From assembly GCF_009183815.1 (NCBI RefSeq), contig NZ_WEHX01000003.1, positions 25,591-89,590 on the forward strand: 64,000 nt of DNA, in the 5' to 3' direction. Below are positions 42,132-49,748 of the stretch, piece by piece. Each line of letters opens with the position of its first letter. The stretch's first letter is position 1. The notes beneath the pieces were generated by a model. It was given only the letters and a program-made list of their open reading frames with translations. It made no database searches and was not told the DNA's origin. Origin of the DNA: Sutterella seckii. Lineage in GTDB: Bacteria > Pseudomonadota > Gammaproteobacteria > Burkholderiales > Burkholderiaceae_F. Position numbers and translations under genes: made by a program.

Positions 42132-42293
42132 ATGTTCTTCAAGTACACCGTCCCAGTTCCGGTTGCTGCCGGCAAAATCAGTCGTCAAAAGACCAAAAGC
42201 GGTACGTACATTCTCTACGTCATCAGTCGTCAATATGACCCGGCAAAGAAGCACCCCCCGGGCTACTACGCTGAAGCGCTCAATTACGAATAA
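42132..42293 (+). pseudogene. IS1634-like transposase, N-terminal fragment
   Basis: 53 codons starting MFFKYTVPVPVAAGKISRQK and containing GTYILYVISRQYDPAKK. This matches the start of IS1634-type DDE transposases (MFFKYTVPVPV..GKI) as I remember them, normally 500 or more residues. The frame stops after 53 codons and the following DNA belongs to an unrelated minus-strand gene, so only the 5' end of the element remains. Confidence 0.65.
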
Positions 42294-43016
42294 AGCTCAG
42301 CCGGACGCGAGAGCGTGAAGGGACGGTCCGAGGCGGCCGTGAGCCTGACCACGCTCTCAATCGTCTCGTCGGGCTTCCGGCTCGAGAGCGCTTCGCGGGC
42401 GCTTTCCCGGGCGTCGGAGATGCTTTCACTCCCGGTTTTCAGGAGCAGCGTTTCCCAGTGCCAGCGGCGTCCGAGAAAGTGAAGCGGCGAAGCGAGCACA
42501 TCCAGATCCGCAATTTCGTCGCGCAGCCCCCAGCCGCCGTCATGACGCTCATGAGGTTGTGAAGCTCGCGTGCCGCCTCATCCCTTTCGCTCTCGTTTGA
42601 TGCGGGCGCAAGGGATTCAGCATCAAGTCCCGCGAGCACGCGGCAAGCGCCTTCTTCCGGCTTAGGAGCCAGGAGCGCTGCGCAAATCCGGCGGCATGGG
42701 TGAGGGAGAAATCCCCCGCATCGGGAATTGAGGGCTTTCCGTAAGTACCCGACTGCCAGTGGTTCCAGCCTTCCGGCGTAAAGGTCCCCGAATGCATGAG
42801 GAGCGTGCGCTGGCATTCGCGCGCCTGAGCCCGCCGGATGCGGTCGGAGAGGAGCTGATAGCCTTCGTTTTCCTTCCGGAATCCTGCGGGAAGACGGCTG
42901 TAGTCGGGTTCCTGAATGCCGGAAGCGGATTCAGAGACGCCGAAGCGGCCGCGGGAGTCGTCGGACACGAACCGCCACTCAAGCGTGAAGGCCGCAGGGG
43001 GAATCTCTCCCGGCAT
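42284..43016 (-). pseudogene. Unrecognised gene broken by two single-base deletions
   Basis: Starts MPGEIPPAAFTLEWRFVSDD at 43016, 16 bases after the GntR regulator stop, with AAGGG upstream. The frame breaks near 42684 (GCGCAGCGCTCCTGG needs one extra base) and resumes LLAPKPEEGACRVLAGLDAE, then breaks near 42545 (ATGACGGCGGCTGGGG, one G short) and resumes GWGLRDEIADLDVLASPLHF through to PFTLSRPAELYS at 42284. Reconstructed length about 243 residues. The continuity of sense across both breaks supports one ancestral gene. No family recognised; position suggests it is co-transcribed with the regulator. Confidence 0.65.
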
Positions 43017-43031
43017 GAAACCCTTGAGGAA

Positions 43032-43721
43032 TCAGGCCGAAAGGAGATCCACCTGCTCGCGCAGGTGCTTAGAGAGAAGCGCGCGGGCTTCCTCTTCGTC
43101 GCCGTGCTGAATGGCGCGCAGCAACTCGCGCTCCTGACGGGCGATGTTCATGAAGAAGGCCGGGTCATTCTGCGGAAGCCTCGGCGTCGTCTTTTCAAAG
43201 TACGTGATGAGCGCGGCCGAGAAGACCTGGAGCACGCGGTTGCCGCAGGACTCAAGCAGGATGAGATGGAATTCACGGTCCCAGCGGTCGGCTTCGTGCG
43301 TATTGCCGGCATTCAATTCAATGCGGCAGATGGCGTCGTCGAGACGGCCGAGAAGGGCCGGCGTCATGCGGCGCACGCAGAGCGGAATGATGTTGACCTC
43401 AATCAGGAGGCGCGCTTCGATGAATTCGCGGATGTCGAAGTTCGCAATGTCCATCTGCACCTGAATCTGCGAGGAGAGATGCTTCGGCCCCATGGCGTTC
43501 ACCGTCATGCCGCGCTTCGGCGCCCGATCGACAATGCCCATCTGGGAGAGCACCGCAAGGGCTTTTCTTACCTTGTAGCGCGTAACGTTGAAGCGTTCGG
43601 CGATTTCCGCCTCGGTATCAATGCGTCCGCCCGCTTTCGCCTGGCGAAGAATGTGCTTATGGATGGCGCGGAAAAGCGTGTCCTCGTCAACGGGGGCGTC
43701 GGACAAATAGTTCTGTTCCAA
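43032..43721 (-). CDS. GntR-family regulator with FCD ligand domain
   Basis: 229 residues from a TTG start with GAAGAGG 8 bases upstream. N-terminal winged helix (AIHKHILRQAKAGGRIDTEA, ERFNVTRYKVRKALAVLSQM) and C-terminal all-helical FCD domain with metal-ligand pattern (Asp in DREFHLILLE, His residues further on). FadR-subfamily repressors bind organic acids. Targets unknown; the broken gene directly downstream and the flavoprotein system 3 kb away are candidates. Its stop precedes the next gene by 15 bases. Confidence 0.9.
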   Translation of the reverse strand: MEQNYLSDAPVDEDTLFRAIHKHILRQAKAGGRIDTEAEIAERFNVTRYKVRKALAVLSQMGIVDRAPKRGMTVNAMGPKHLSSQIQVQMDIANFDIREFIEARLLIEVNIIPLCVRRMTPALLGRLDDAICRIELNAGNTHEADRWDREFHLILLESCGNRVLQVFSAALITYFEKTTPRLPQNDPAFFMNIARQERELLRAIQHGDEEEARALLSKHLREQVDLLSA

Positions 43722-43871
43722 AGCAGTAACCTCTTCAGGGAAATATTGAGGGGAGCGGCCGGGAGGCGCGCGGAGATTTGTCGACCAGAGTCAATTAATG
43801 CATTCTACGCGGCCTCAGGGCTTTTTGGCGTCAATTCCTCGCAGTCGTCAGAAAGCCCGGGAGCGCCGTTT

Positions 43872-46550
43872 TCAGAGCGTCGCCGCAGCGGGCATTTCGA
43901 GCGCGCGGGCTTCGTTCTGAAGCTCATAGAGGAGCTTCAGTGCATCGCGAGGCGAAAGACTGTCGATGTCGGCGCTACCGATCCGTTCGATGAGGGCGAG
44001 GATTGCCGGATCGACCGGTGCTGCAGAGGGCGCTTCCGCGGCCTCGGGTTCCGGTTCGGGCGGCATGAGGAGGCTTTCGCCGAAGAGATTCGGCAGAGGC
44101 GAATCGACCGTATTGGCGCGCTCCTCGAGCTTCGCGAGAAAACCCTTGGCGCGGCGCACGACATGGGCGGGGATGCCCGCGAGCTGGGCAACGGCAATGC
44201 CGTAGCTTTTCGATGCCGCGCCCTCGGAGATTTCATGCATGAAGACGATGCCGGAGCGGGTCTGCGAGGCGGAAACATGGACGTTCGCCACTTCGCGCAG
44301 TTCCTGAGCGAGCGTCGTAAGCTCGAAGTAGTGCGTGGCGAAAAGCGTGAAGCTTCTCGTTTTCTGCACGAGCTCCTGAGCGATCGCGGCGGCAAGCGAC
44401 AAGCCGTCGAAGGTCGAGGTGCCGCGGCCGATTTCGTCCATGAGCACGAGGCTTTTGTCGGTAGCCTGCGAAAGAATCGCTGCGGCCTCCGTCATCTCCA
44501 CCATGAAGGTGGAGCGGCCGCGGGCGAGGTCGTCCGAGGCGCCGATGCGGGTGTGGATGCGGTCGACAGGGCCGATTTCGGCTGCTTCCGCCGGCACGAA
44601 GCTTCCTGCCCAGGCAAGGAGAACAATGAGTGCGACGCTCCTCATGTAGGTCGACTTGCCGCCCATGTTGGGGCCGGTAATGATGAGCATGCGGCGGCCG
44701 TCCTCGAGGCGGCAGCTGTTGGGAACGAAGCTTTCGAGCGTCGTTTCGACGACCGGATGCCTTCCCTTTTCAATGCGGATTCCGGGATGGTCGGTGAGAA
44801 CGGGGCGCACCCAGCGGTGCGAGTCGGCGTGTTCGGCAAGTCCCGTCACGGCATCAAGCTCGGCAATGGCTTTGGCCGCGGCAAGGAGCTCCGCCGCCCG
44901 TTCCCCGAGCTTCGCGACGAGATCGTCGTAGAGCGCCTTTTCGAGCGTCTGCGCGCGTTCGCGCGCGGAGAGAATGCGGTCCTCGAGCTCCTTGAGTTCG
45001 GGCGTGATGAAGCGTTCGCTGTTCTTAAGGGTCTGCTTTCTCTGATAGCGGGCGGGCACGCGGTCCGCGGCGGTCTTTGAGACTTCGATGTAGAAGCCCG
45101 ACACCTTGTTGTACTGCACGCGAAGGGTCTGAAGCTTCGTCGCGGCCCGCTCGCGCTCCTCCATCTCGAGGAGAATGCGGCTCGTGTCGTCTCTGAAGTG
45201 CCTCAGTTCCGCAAGCTCCGGGCTGTAGCTCGAGGCGATCACGTCGCCGTCGCGCAGGAGCACCGCAGGTTCGGGAAGGAGCGCTTTGTTGAGGAGCTCC
45301 CCGATCATGGCGGGAAGCCTGAGGCTTTCGCCTAAGGCCGCAAAGAATTCGAGCGGCTGAGCGGAAAGCCATTTTTCGAGCGAGTCGATGCGGGGCAGAG
45401 CGTCCCTCAGCGACGCGAGCTCGCGCGGACGGACGGTTCCGAGCGCAATGCGGCTCGAAATGCGCTCGACGTCGGGGAGCGTATTGAGGCCGGTGCGGAG
45501 GTTTTCGAGGAGCCTTTCCGTTGAGAGGATGCTCTCAATGGCTTCCTGACGAATCTCGGCGAGCTTTTTGTCGCGCACGGGCTGGTTGAGCCAGCGGCGC
45601 AGTTCCCGGCTTCCCATCGCGGTGGCGCAGTGGTCGAGCACCGAAAAGAGTGTCGGCCCGTCGCCCAAAGGCGAGAGGCTCTGATCGATTTCAAGATTGC
45701 GCCTGGTCGACGGGTCGAGGACGACGAATTCGCTTTCCTTCACGAGCTTCAGGGGCTCAATGAAGGGCATGAGGTCGACCTGCGTTTCCGCCGTGTAGTC
45801 GAGAAGCGCGTTGGCCGCGGCGAGGATGGTGTTTTTGCCCGAAACGCCCCAGGCATCGAGGTTCGCGAGCCCGAAGGTGCTGCAGAGCATTTCCGCCCCG
45901 CGCCTGCCGTCGAAGTGCCAGTTGGGAAGCGAGGAAACGACGAGTTCGGGGTGCGCCTCGCGAAGCGCCTGACGGCGGGATTCGGCAACGAGCACTTCCG
46001 AGGGGTGGATGCGCGAAATGGCGCTCGCAAAGGCGTCGGCAGAGACTTCTTCGGCACGGAAGTCGCCGTTCGAGAGCGTGAGCCAGACGAAGCCGAAGGG
46101 TTCTGCTTTCTTCCTGGGCCAGTCGATCGCGAGAAGCGTCGAATCGGATTTCTCAGGCAGGAGCGACGTTTCCGTGAGGGTTCCCGGCGTCACGATGCGC
46201 GACACCTTGCGCTCGATCATGCCTTTGCCCGGCGTTCCCATCTGTTCGACGATGACGACGCTTTCGCCGAGCCTCACGAGCTTCGCAATGTAGGTGTCGA
46301 GCGAAACAAAAGGGATTCCCGCCATCGGAATGGGCGTTCCGTCGGTGAGCTTGCCGCGCTTCGTGAGCGTGATGCCGATCAGGCGGTTGGCGCGGACGGC
46401 ATCGTCGAAGAAAGTTTCGTAGAAGTCTCCCATCCGAAAGAGCACGAGCGTTTTCGGGTAGCGGTTCTTCACCTCAACGAACTGCCGCATTGAGGGGGTG
46501 AAGAGTTCAGGATTGCTGAAATCGGGCTGAACGGAAGCTTCTTCTGCCAT
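43872..46550 (-). CDS. mutS: DNA mismatch repair protein MutS
   Basis: 892 residues, complete. Mismatch-binding N-terminus with KNRYPKTLVLFRMGDFYETF (Phe-x-Glu reading-head element), connector, lever and clamp, then the ABC-type ATPase: Walker A GPNMGGKSTYMRSVA, Walker B LVLMDEIGRGTSTFDG, and FATHYFELT. It recognises mismatches and recruits MutL. A C-terminal tail contains a proline/glutamate-rich linker. Monocistronic on the minus strand. No mutL nearby. Confidence 0.98.
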   Translation of the reverse strand: MAEEASVQPDFSNPELFTPSMRQFVEVKNRYPKTLVLFRMGDFYETFFDDAVRANRLIGITLTKRGKLTDGTPIPMAGIPFVSLDTYIAKLVRLGESVVIVEQMGTPGKGMIERKVSRIVTPGTLTETSLLPEKSDSTLLAIDWPRKKAEPFGFVWLTLSNGDFRAEEVSADAFASAISRIHPSEVLVAESRRQALREAHPELVVSSLPNWHFDGRRGAEMLCSTFGLANLDAWGVSGKNTILAAANALLDYTAETQVDLMPFIEPLKLVKESEFVVLDPSTRRNLEIDQSLSPLGDGPTLFSVLDHCATAMGSRELRRWLNQPVRDKKLAEIRQEAIESILSTERLLENLRTGLNTLPDVERISSRIALGTVRPRELASLRDALPRIDSLEKWLSAQPLEFFAALGESLRLPAMIGELLNKALLPEPAVLLRDGDVIASSYSPELAELRHFRDDTSRILLEMEERERAATKLQTLRVQYNKVSGFYIEVSKTAADRVPARYQRKQTLKNSERFITPELKELEDRILSARERAQTLEKALYDDLVAKLGERAAELLAAAKAIAELDAVTGLAEHADSHRWVRPVLTDHPGIRIEKGRHPVVETTLESFVPNSCRLEDGRRMLIITGPNMGGKSTYMRSVALIVLLAWAGSFVPAEAAEIGPVDRIHTRIGASDDLARGRSTFMVEMTEAAAILSQATDKSLVLMDEIGRGTSTFDGLSLAAAIAQELVQKTRSFTLFATHYFELTTLAQELREVANVHVSASQTRSGIVFMHEISEGAASKSYGIAVAQLAGIPAHVVRRAKGFLAKLEERANTVDSPLPNLFGESLLMPPEPEPEAAEAPSAAPVDPAILALIERIGSADIDSLSPRDALKLLYELQNEARALEMPAAATL

Positions 46551-46569
46551 GGGGGATTGTTTCGCTTAC

Positions 46570-46637
46570 AAAAAACCGTCCGGCCTCAGAACCCGCTCGC
46601 GCAGAAAGTGCCTGAGGGCCGGTCGGAGGCGGACGGT
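46570..46637 (-). terminator. Terminator of suhB
   Basis: ACCGTCCG / CGGACGGT with an inner stem (CTGAGG/CCTCAG), followed by TTTTTT on the minus strand. A second short hairpin GCCGGGAC/GTCCCGGC lies just before it. Confidence 0.75.
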
Positions 46638-46673
46638 CATTGCCGGGACGAGTCCCGGCGCCTGAAAAGAAAT

Positions 46674-47555
46674 TTATTCGCTCTTTTTGGTCGAGAGCGT
46701 GCGGCGCGGAGCCTTCGCTTCGGGCTTGGCGGCATTTTCCTCGGGCTCGGTCTTGATGGTGCCCACGAGCGGGAGGAGCTGCGCGAAGATCTTGGGGTTG
46801 CCCGCGCAGACGTTGCCGGACTCGAGCCAGTTTTCGCCGCCCTCGAGGTCGGTGATGAGGCCGCCCGCTTCAAGAACGAGCAGGCCGCCGGCGCAGATGT
46901 CCCACGGATTGAGCTTGAGTTCCCAGAAGCCGTCGTAGCGGCCGCAGGCAACCCAGGCGAGGTCGAGCGCGGCCGAACCGGGGCGGCGGATGCCGGCCGA
47001 GCGTTCGGCAACGCGGCGGAAGCCCGCGAGGTAGCCGTCGAAGTCGCAGCCGCGGCGGAAGGGGAAGCCCGTGCCGATGAGGGAGCGCCTCATTTCATCC
47101 GTTTCGGAGACGCGGATGCGGCGGTCGTCGAGCTTCGCGCCCTGGCCCTTGGCGGCGGTGAAGAGCTCGTTCTTCGCGACGTCGTAGATGACGGCGACGA
47201 TCGGTTCGCCGCGGAAGGTGAGCGCGATCGAAACGCAGTACTGCGGAAGCCCGTGAATGAAGTTCGTCGTGCCGTCGATCGGGTCGATGATCCAGAGGTA
47301 GTCGCTCTTCGAGTCGCCGGTGCGGCCGGCTTCTTCAGAGAGCACGGCATGGTGCGGATAGGCCGACATGAGCTCGCGGATGATGACGGCTTCTGCCGCC
47401 TTGTCCGCCGAGGTGACGAAGTCGTTTGCGGCTTTATCGGAGATTTCCAGCAGATCGCGGTCTTCGGCGGCGCGGTTGATTTCGCGCGCGGCCATGCGCG
47501 CGGCCTTGGTGGCGGTGGCAACGAAAGCCTGAAGCGACGACGTGGGCGTGGGCAT
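46674..47555 (-). CDS. suhB: Inositol-1-monophosphatase family protein
   Basis: 293 residues from MPTPTSSLQAFVATATKAAR; a longer frame start at 47639 is not supported. Metal-binding motifs of the Li-sensitive phosphatases are intact: LSEEAGRTG, WIIDPIDGTTNFIHG and the C-terminal NPWDICAGGLLVLEAGG. SuhB proteins hydrolyse inositol-1-phosphate and in proteobacteria also join the rRNA antitermination complex with NusA/NusG. An alanine/lysine-rich tail ends the protein. Confidence 0.95.
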   Translation of the reverse strand: MPTPTSSLQAFVATATKAARMAAREINRAAEDRDLLEISDKAANDFVTSADKAAEAVIIRELMSAYPHHAVLSEEAGRTGDSKSDYLWIIDPIDGTTNFIHGLPQYCVSIALTFRGEPIVAVIYDVAKNELFTAAKGQGAKLDDRRIRVSETDEMRRSLIGTGFPFRRGCDFDGYLAGFRRVAERSAGIRRPGSAALDLAWVACGRYDGFWELKLNPWDICAGGLLVLEAGGLITDLEGGENWLESGNVCAGNPKIFAQLLPLVGTIKTEPEENAAKPEAKAPRRTLSTKKSE

Positions 47556-47783
47556 TTGTTTGAGCTCGATAGATTGAAAACGGGGACGAAAGGAAGGTCC
47601 GGAGAACCGAAAAAGCGAGGGCTCAGGAGCCCCTTTCATGAACGGGGCGTGATTCTAACAAAAGGCGGCTTCTCCTGCCCGCACGGGAGATCGCCGGGGA
47701 AGCGGTTCGGCGCTTTATCGGGGCCGCTAGAATTAGAGTTTAACTGCTTGAAATATTTTCCTCATTCCCCAATCTTTAGCGTT

Positions 47784-49742
47784 ATGACTGAGAAAAAGGC
47801 TTCCGCCGCCCCGAAGAAGAGTGCTTCTGCGACAAAAACGAAGCCCGCGCGGAAATCTGCTGCCGTGAAGCCCCGCAGGCGCCGCAGCGGCATCAATGCC
47901 GAGGCGCTCGTGCGCGAAAAGGCGCACGCAGAGGCTCAGGCGAGTCAGCTGACGCCGGAAGGAAAAGTCCAGGCGGTTGAATTCGAGGAAGCGTTCCCCG
48001 TTCTGCCGATCGATGCAGAGAAGGATCCGAATGCGCCGCGCACGGGTCCTGCGAAGCTTCCCGACCTTGCGCTCATTGAAAAGGCGGAAGCGCAGGCGCG
48101 CGACAAGAAGGCAAGACGGAAGACGTCTGCCGAAAAAAAGAGCGTTTCGAGCGGAACGCTCCTGCGCCAGAAGCTTTCAGAACTTCTCAGAAATTCGCTT
48201 CAGGAAGCGGCCGACCATCTTTTAGGGCGCTCGAGCCCCGAGTTCGCGCTTGTTCCCCTCAACCCGGTCCGCGTCATCATCGCGATTTCGGGCGGACGCG
48301 ACTCGATGGCGCTCCTCGACGTCGCCGCGAAGCTCCTTCACGAAAAGCGTCAGGCCCTGATTGCCGGCATGCGGGCGGTCTACGTCCATCACGGGCTTGA
48401 AGCCGATGCCGACAAGTGGGAGGACCTCTGCCGATCGGAATGCGAAAAGCGCTCGGTTGAGTTTGAGTGCATTCATGTGCGCGTTTCCGAAAAAGGCGAG
48501 GGCGTCGAGGCCGCAGCGCGCGAGGCGCGCTACAAGGCCCTCGCCCGTCATGCCCTGAAGGAAGGCTTTGACGTCGTCGTTACGGCGCACCACGAGGACG
48601 ACCGGATTGAAACATTTCTGCTTCAGTGGATGCGCGGAGCGGGTCTCGACGGTCTTGCGGCCTTCCCGGAGGTGCGCGAGCTTACGCCCCCGTCGGCTGA
48701 GGATGCGCCCGCCGTTCAGGAAGGACGCCTCGTTTTTCTGCTGAGGCCCTGGGCGGCGCTGCCGAGAAAGGAAATCGAGCGCTATGTGCGCAATCGCCGG
48801 ATCGGTTACGTGGATGATCCGGATAACGACAATCCCCGGTTCGCGAGGAACCGCGTGCGGCACGAGGTGATTCCGCTCCTCGAGAAAATCCGCCCCGGAT
48901 TCAGAAGCACGGCGGCGCGCTCGGTGTCGCTTGTCGCTGAAGCCCTTGAGGTCCTGAAGAGCGTTGCCCGCTCCGACCTAGAACGCTGCCGGTCGGAAGA
49001 GCGCCCGAAGGGCCTCTCGATCTTCCGCCTTCTTGAACTCATTCCGGCCCGTCAGGCCTGGTGCCTGCGCGCATGGCTTTCAGCGGAAGGCCTGAGGCCC
49101 ATTTCGAAGGCAAGGCTCGAGGACATGCTGCGGCAGGTTCGGGAGACTCATTCCGATGCGTCCTTTGCCATCCGCCTTCAGGGGAAGGAAATCCGACGCT
49201 GGGGGCCGGATCTCGTCATCCGCAATGTCGTCACGAAGCGGCTCGCCGCCGACTCGAGCGCTGTCGTGAGAACCCAGGCGGGCGACATTGCGCTCCCCGA
49301 CTGGGGCGGCGTCATTGAAGTCATTCCCTGCCAGCCCGGAGAGCCCGGCATCGCGCGCTCGAGGCTCATGGACCGCACGGCGCGGCTCGAAGCGCGTTCG
49401 AGCAGCGGCCAGACGAAGCTTCGCCTCTGGATGCTCCGTCCCGCGAAGCCCCTGAAGGACCTCTACAGCCAGGCGGGGATTCCTGCATATGCCCGCGTCG
49501 ACCTGCCCCGGCTCTGGCTCAACGGCGAACTCCTTTTTGCTGCCGGCCTCGGCATGGACGTGCGGATGCAGGATGATCCGGAAAAATTCCCCGATCGCGT
49601 GAAGCTTCGCTGGCACCCCGATCACTCCCTCTGGGACGACCGGGCGGTGCCCAATTACGCAGAGCTTCCGCAGGCCGAGCGCCTTCTTCGCGAGGAGCGC
49701 GTGCGCGAAGCGCAGAAGCGCCTCGGCGCGAAAAAGGAGTAG
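47784..49742 (+). CDS. tilS: tRNA(Ile)-lysidine synthetase with long basic N-terminal extension
   Basis: 652 residues from ATG 47784, against about 430 in E. coli. Residues 1-35 are Lys/Ala/Arg-rich (KKSASATKTKPARKSAAVKP), resembling histone-H1-like tails, and 36-160 are charged and probably disordered. The PP-loop SGGRDSMALL (169-178) starts the N-type ATPase, followed by VHHGLEADADKW, HHEDDRIETFLLQ and RNRVRHEVIPLLE, then the TilS C-terminal domain (LRPAKPLKDLYSQAGIP, LLFAAGLG). TilS converts the wobble C34 of tRNA-Ile(CAU) to lysidine and is usually essential. No good ribosome site was found at this ATG. The downstream helicase gene is translationally coupled. Confidence 0.94.
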   Translation: MTEKKASAAPKKSASATKTKPARKSAAVKPRRRRSGINAEALVREKAHAEAQASQLTPEGKVQAVEFEEAFPVLPIDAEKDPNAPRTGPAKLPDLALIEKAEAQARDKKARRKTSAEKKSVSSGTLLRQKLSELLRNSLQEAADHLLGRSSPEFALVPLNPVRVIIAISGGRDSMALLDVAAKLLHEKRQALIAGMRAVYVHHGLEADADKWEDLCRSECEKRSVEFECIHVRVSEKGEGVEAAAREARYKALARHALKEGFDVVVTAHHEDDRIETFLLQWMRGAGLDGLAAFPEVRELTPPSAEDAPAVQEGRLVFLLRPWAALPRKEIERYVRNRRIGYVDDPDNDNPRFARNRVRHEVIPLLEKIRPGFRSTAARSVSLVAEALEVLKSVARSDLERCRSEERPKGLSIFRLLELIPARQAWCLRAWLSAEGLRPISKARLEDMLRQVRETHSDASFAIRLQGKEIRRWGPDLVIRNVVTKRLAADSSAVVRTQAGDIALPDWGGVIEVIPCQPGEPGIARSRLMDRTARLEARSSSGQTKLRLWMLRPAKPLKDLYSQAGIPAYARVDLPRLWLNGELLFAAGLGMDVRMQDDPEKFPDRVKLRWHPDHSLWDDRAVPNYAELPQAERLLREERVREAQKRLGAKKE

Positions 49743-49748
49743 CGCTTC

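Noticed and set aside
42759..45080. A 773-codon plus-strand frame over gntR and mutS
   Set aside because: Antisense shadow of two well-supported minus-strand genes.
46557..47783. A plus-strand open frame continuous with tilS that would extend it upstream by about 400 codons
   Set aside because: It runs antisense through suhB and into the mutS side; the protein it encodes is a low-complexity mirror of suhB codons. TilS homology and composition begin only after 47784.
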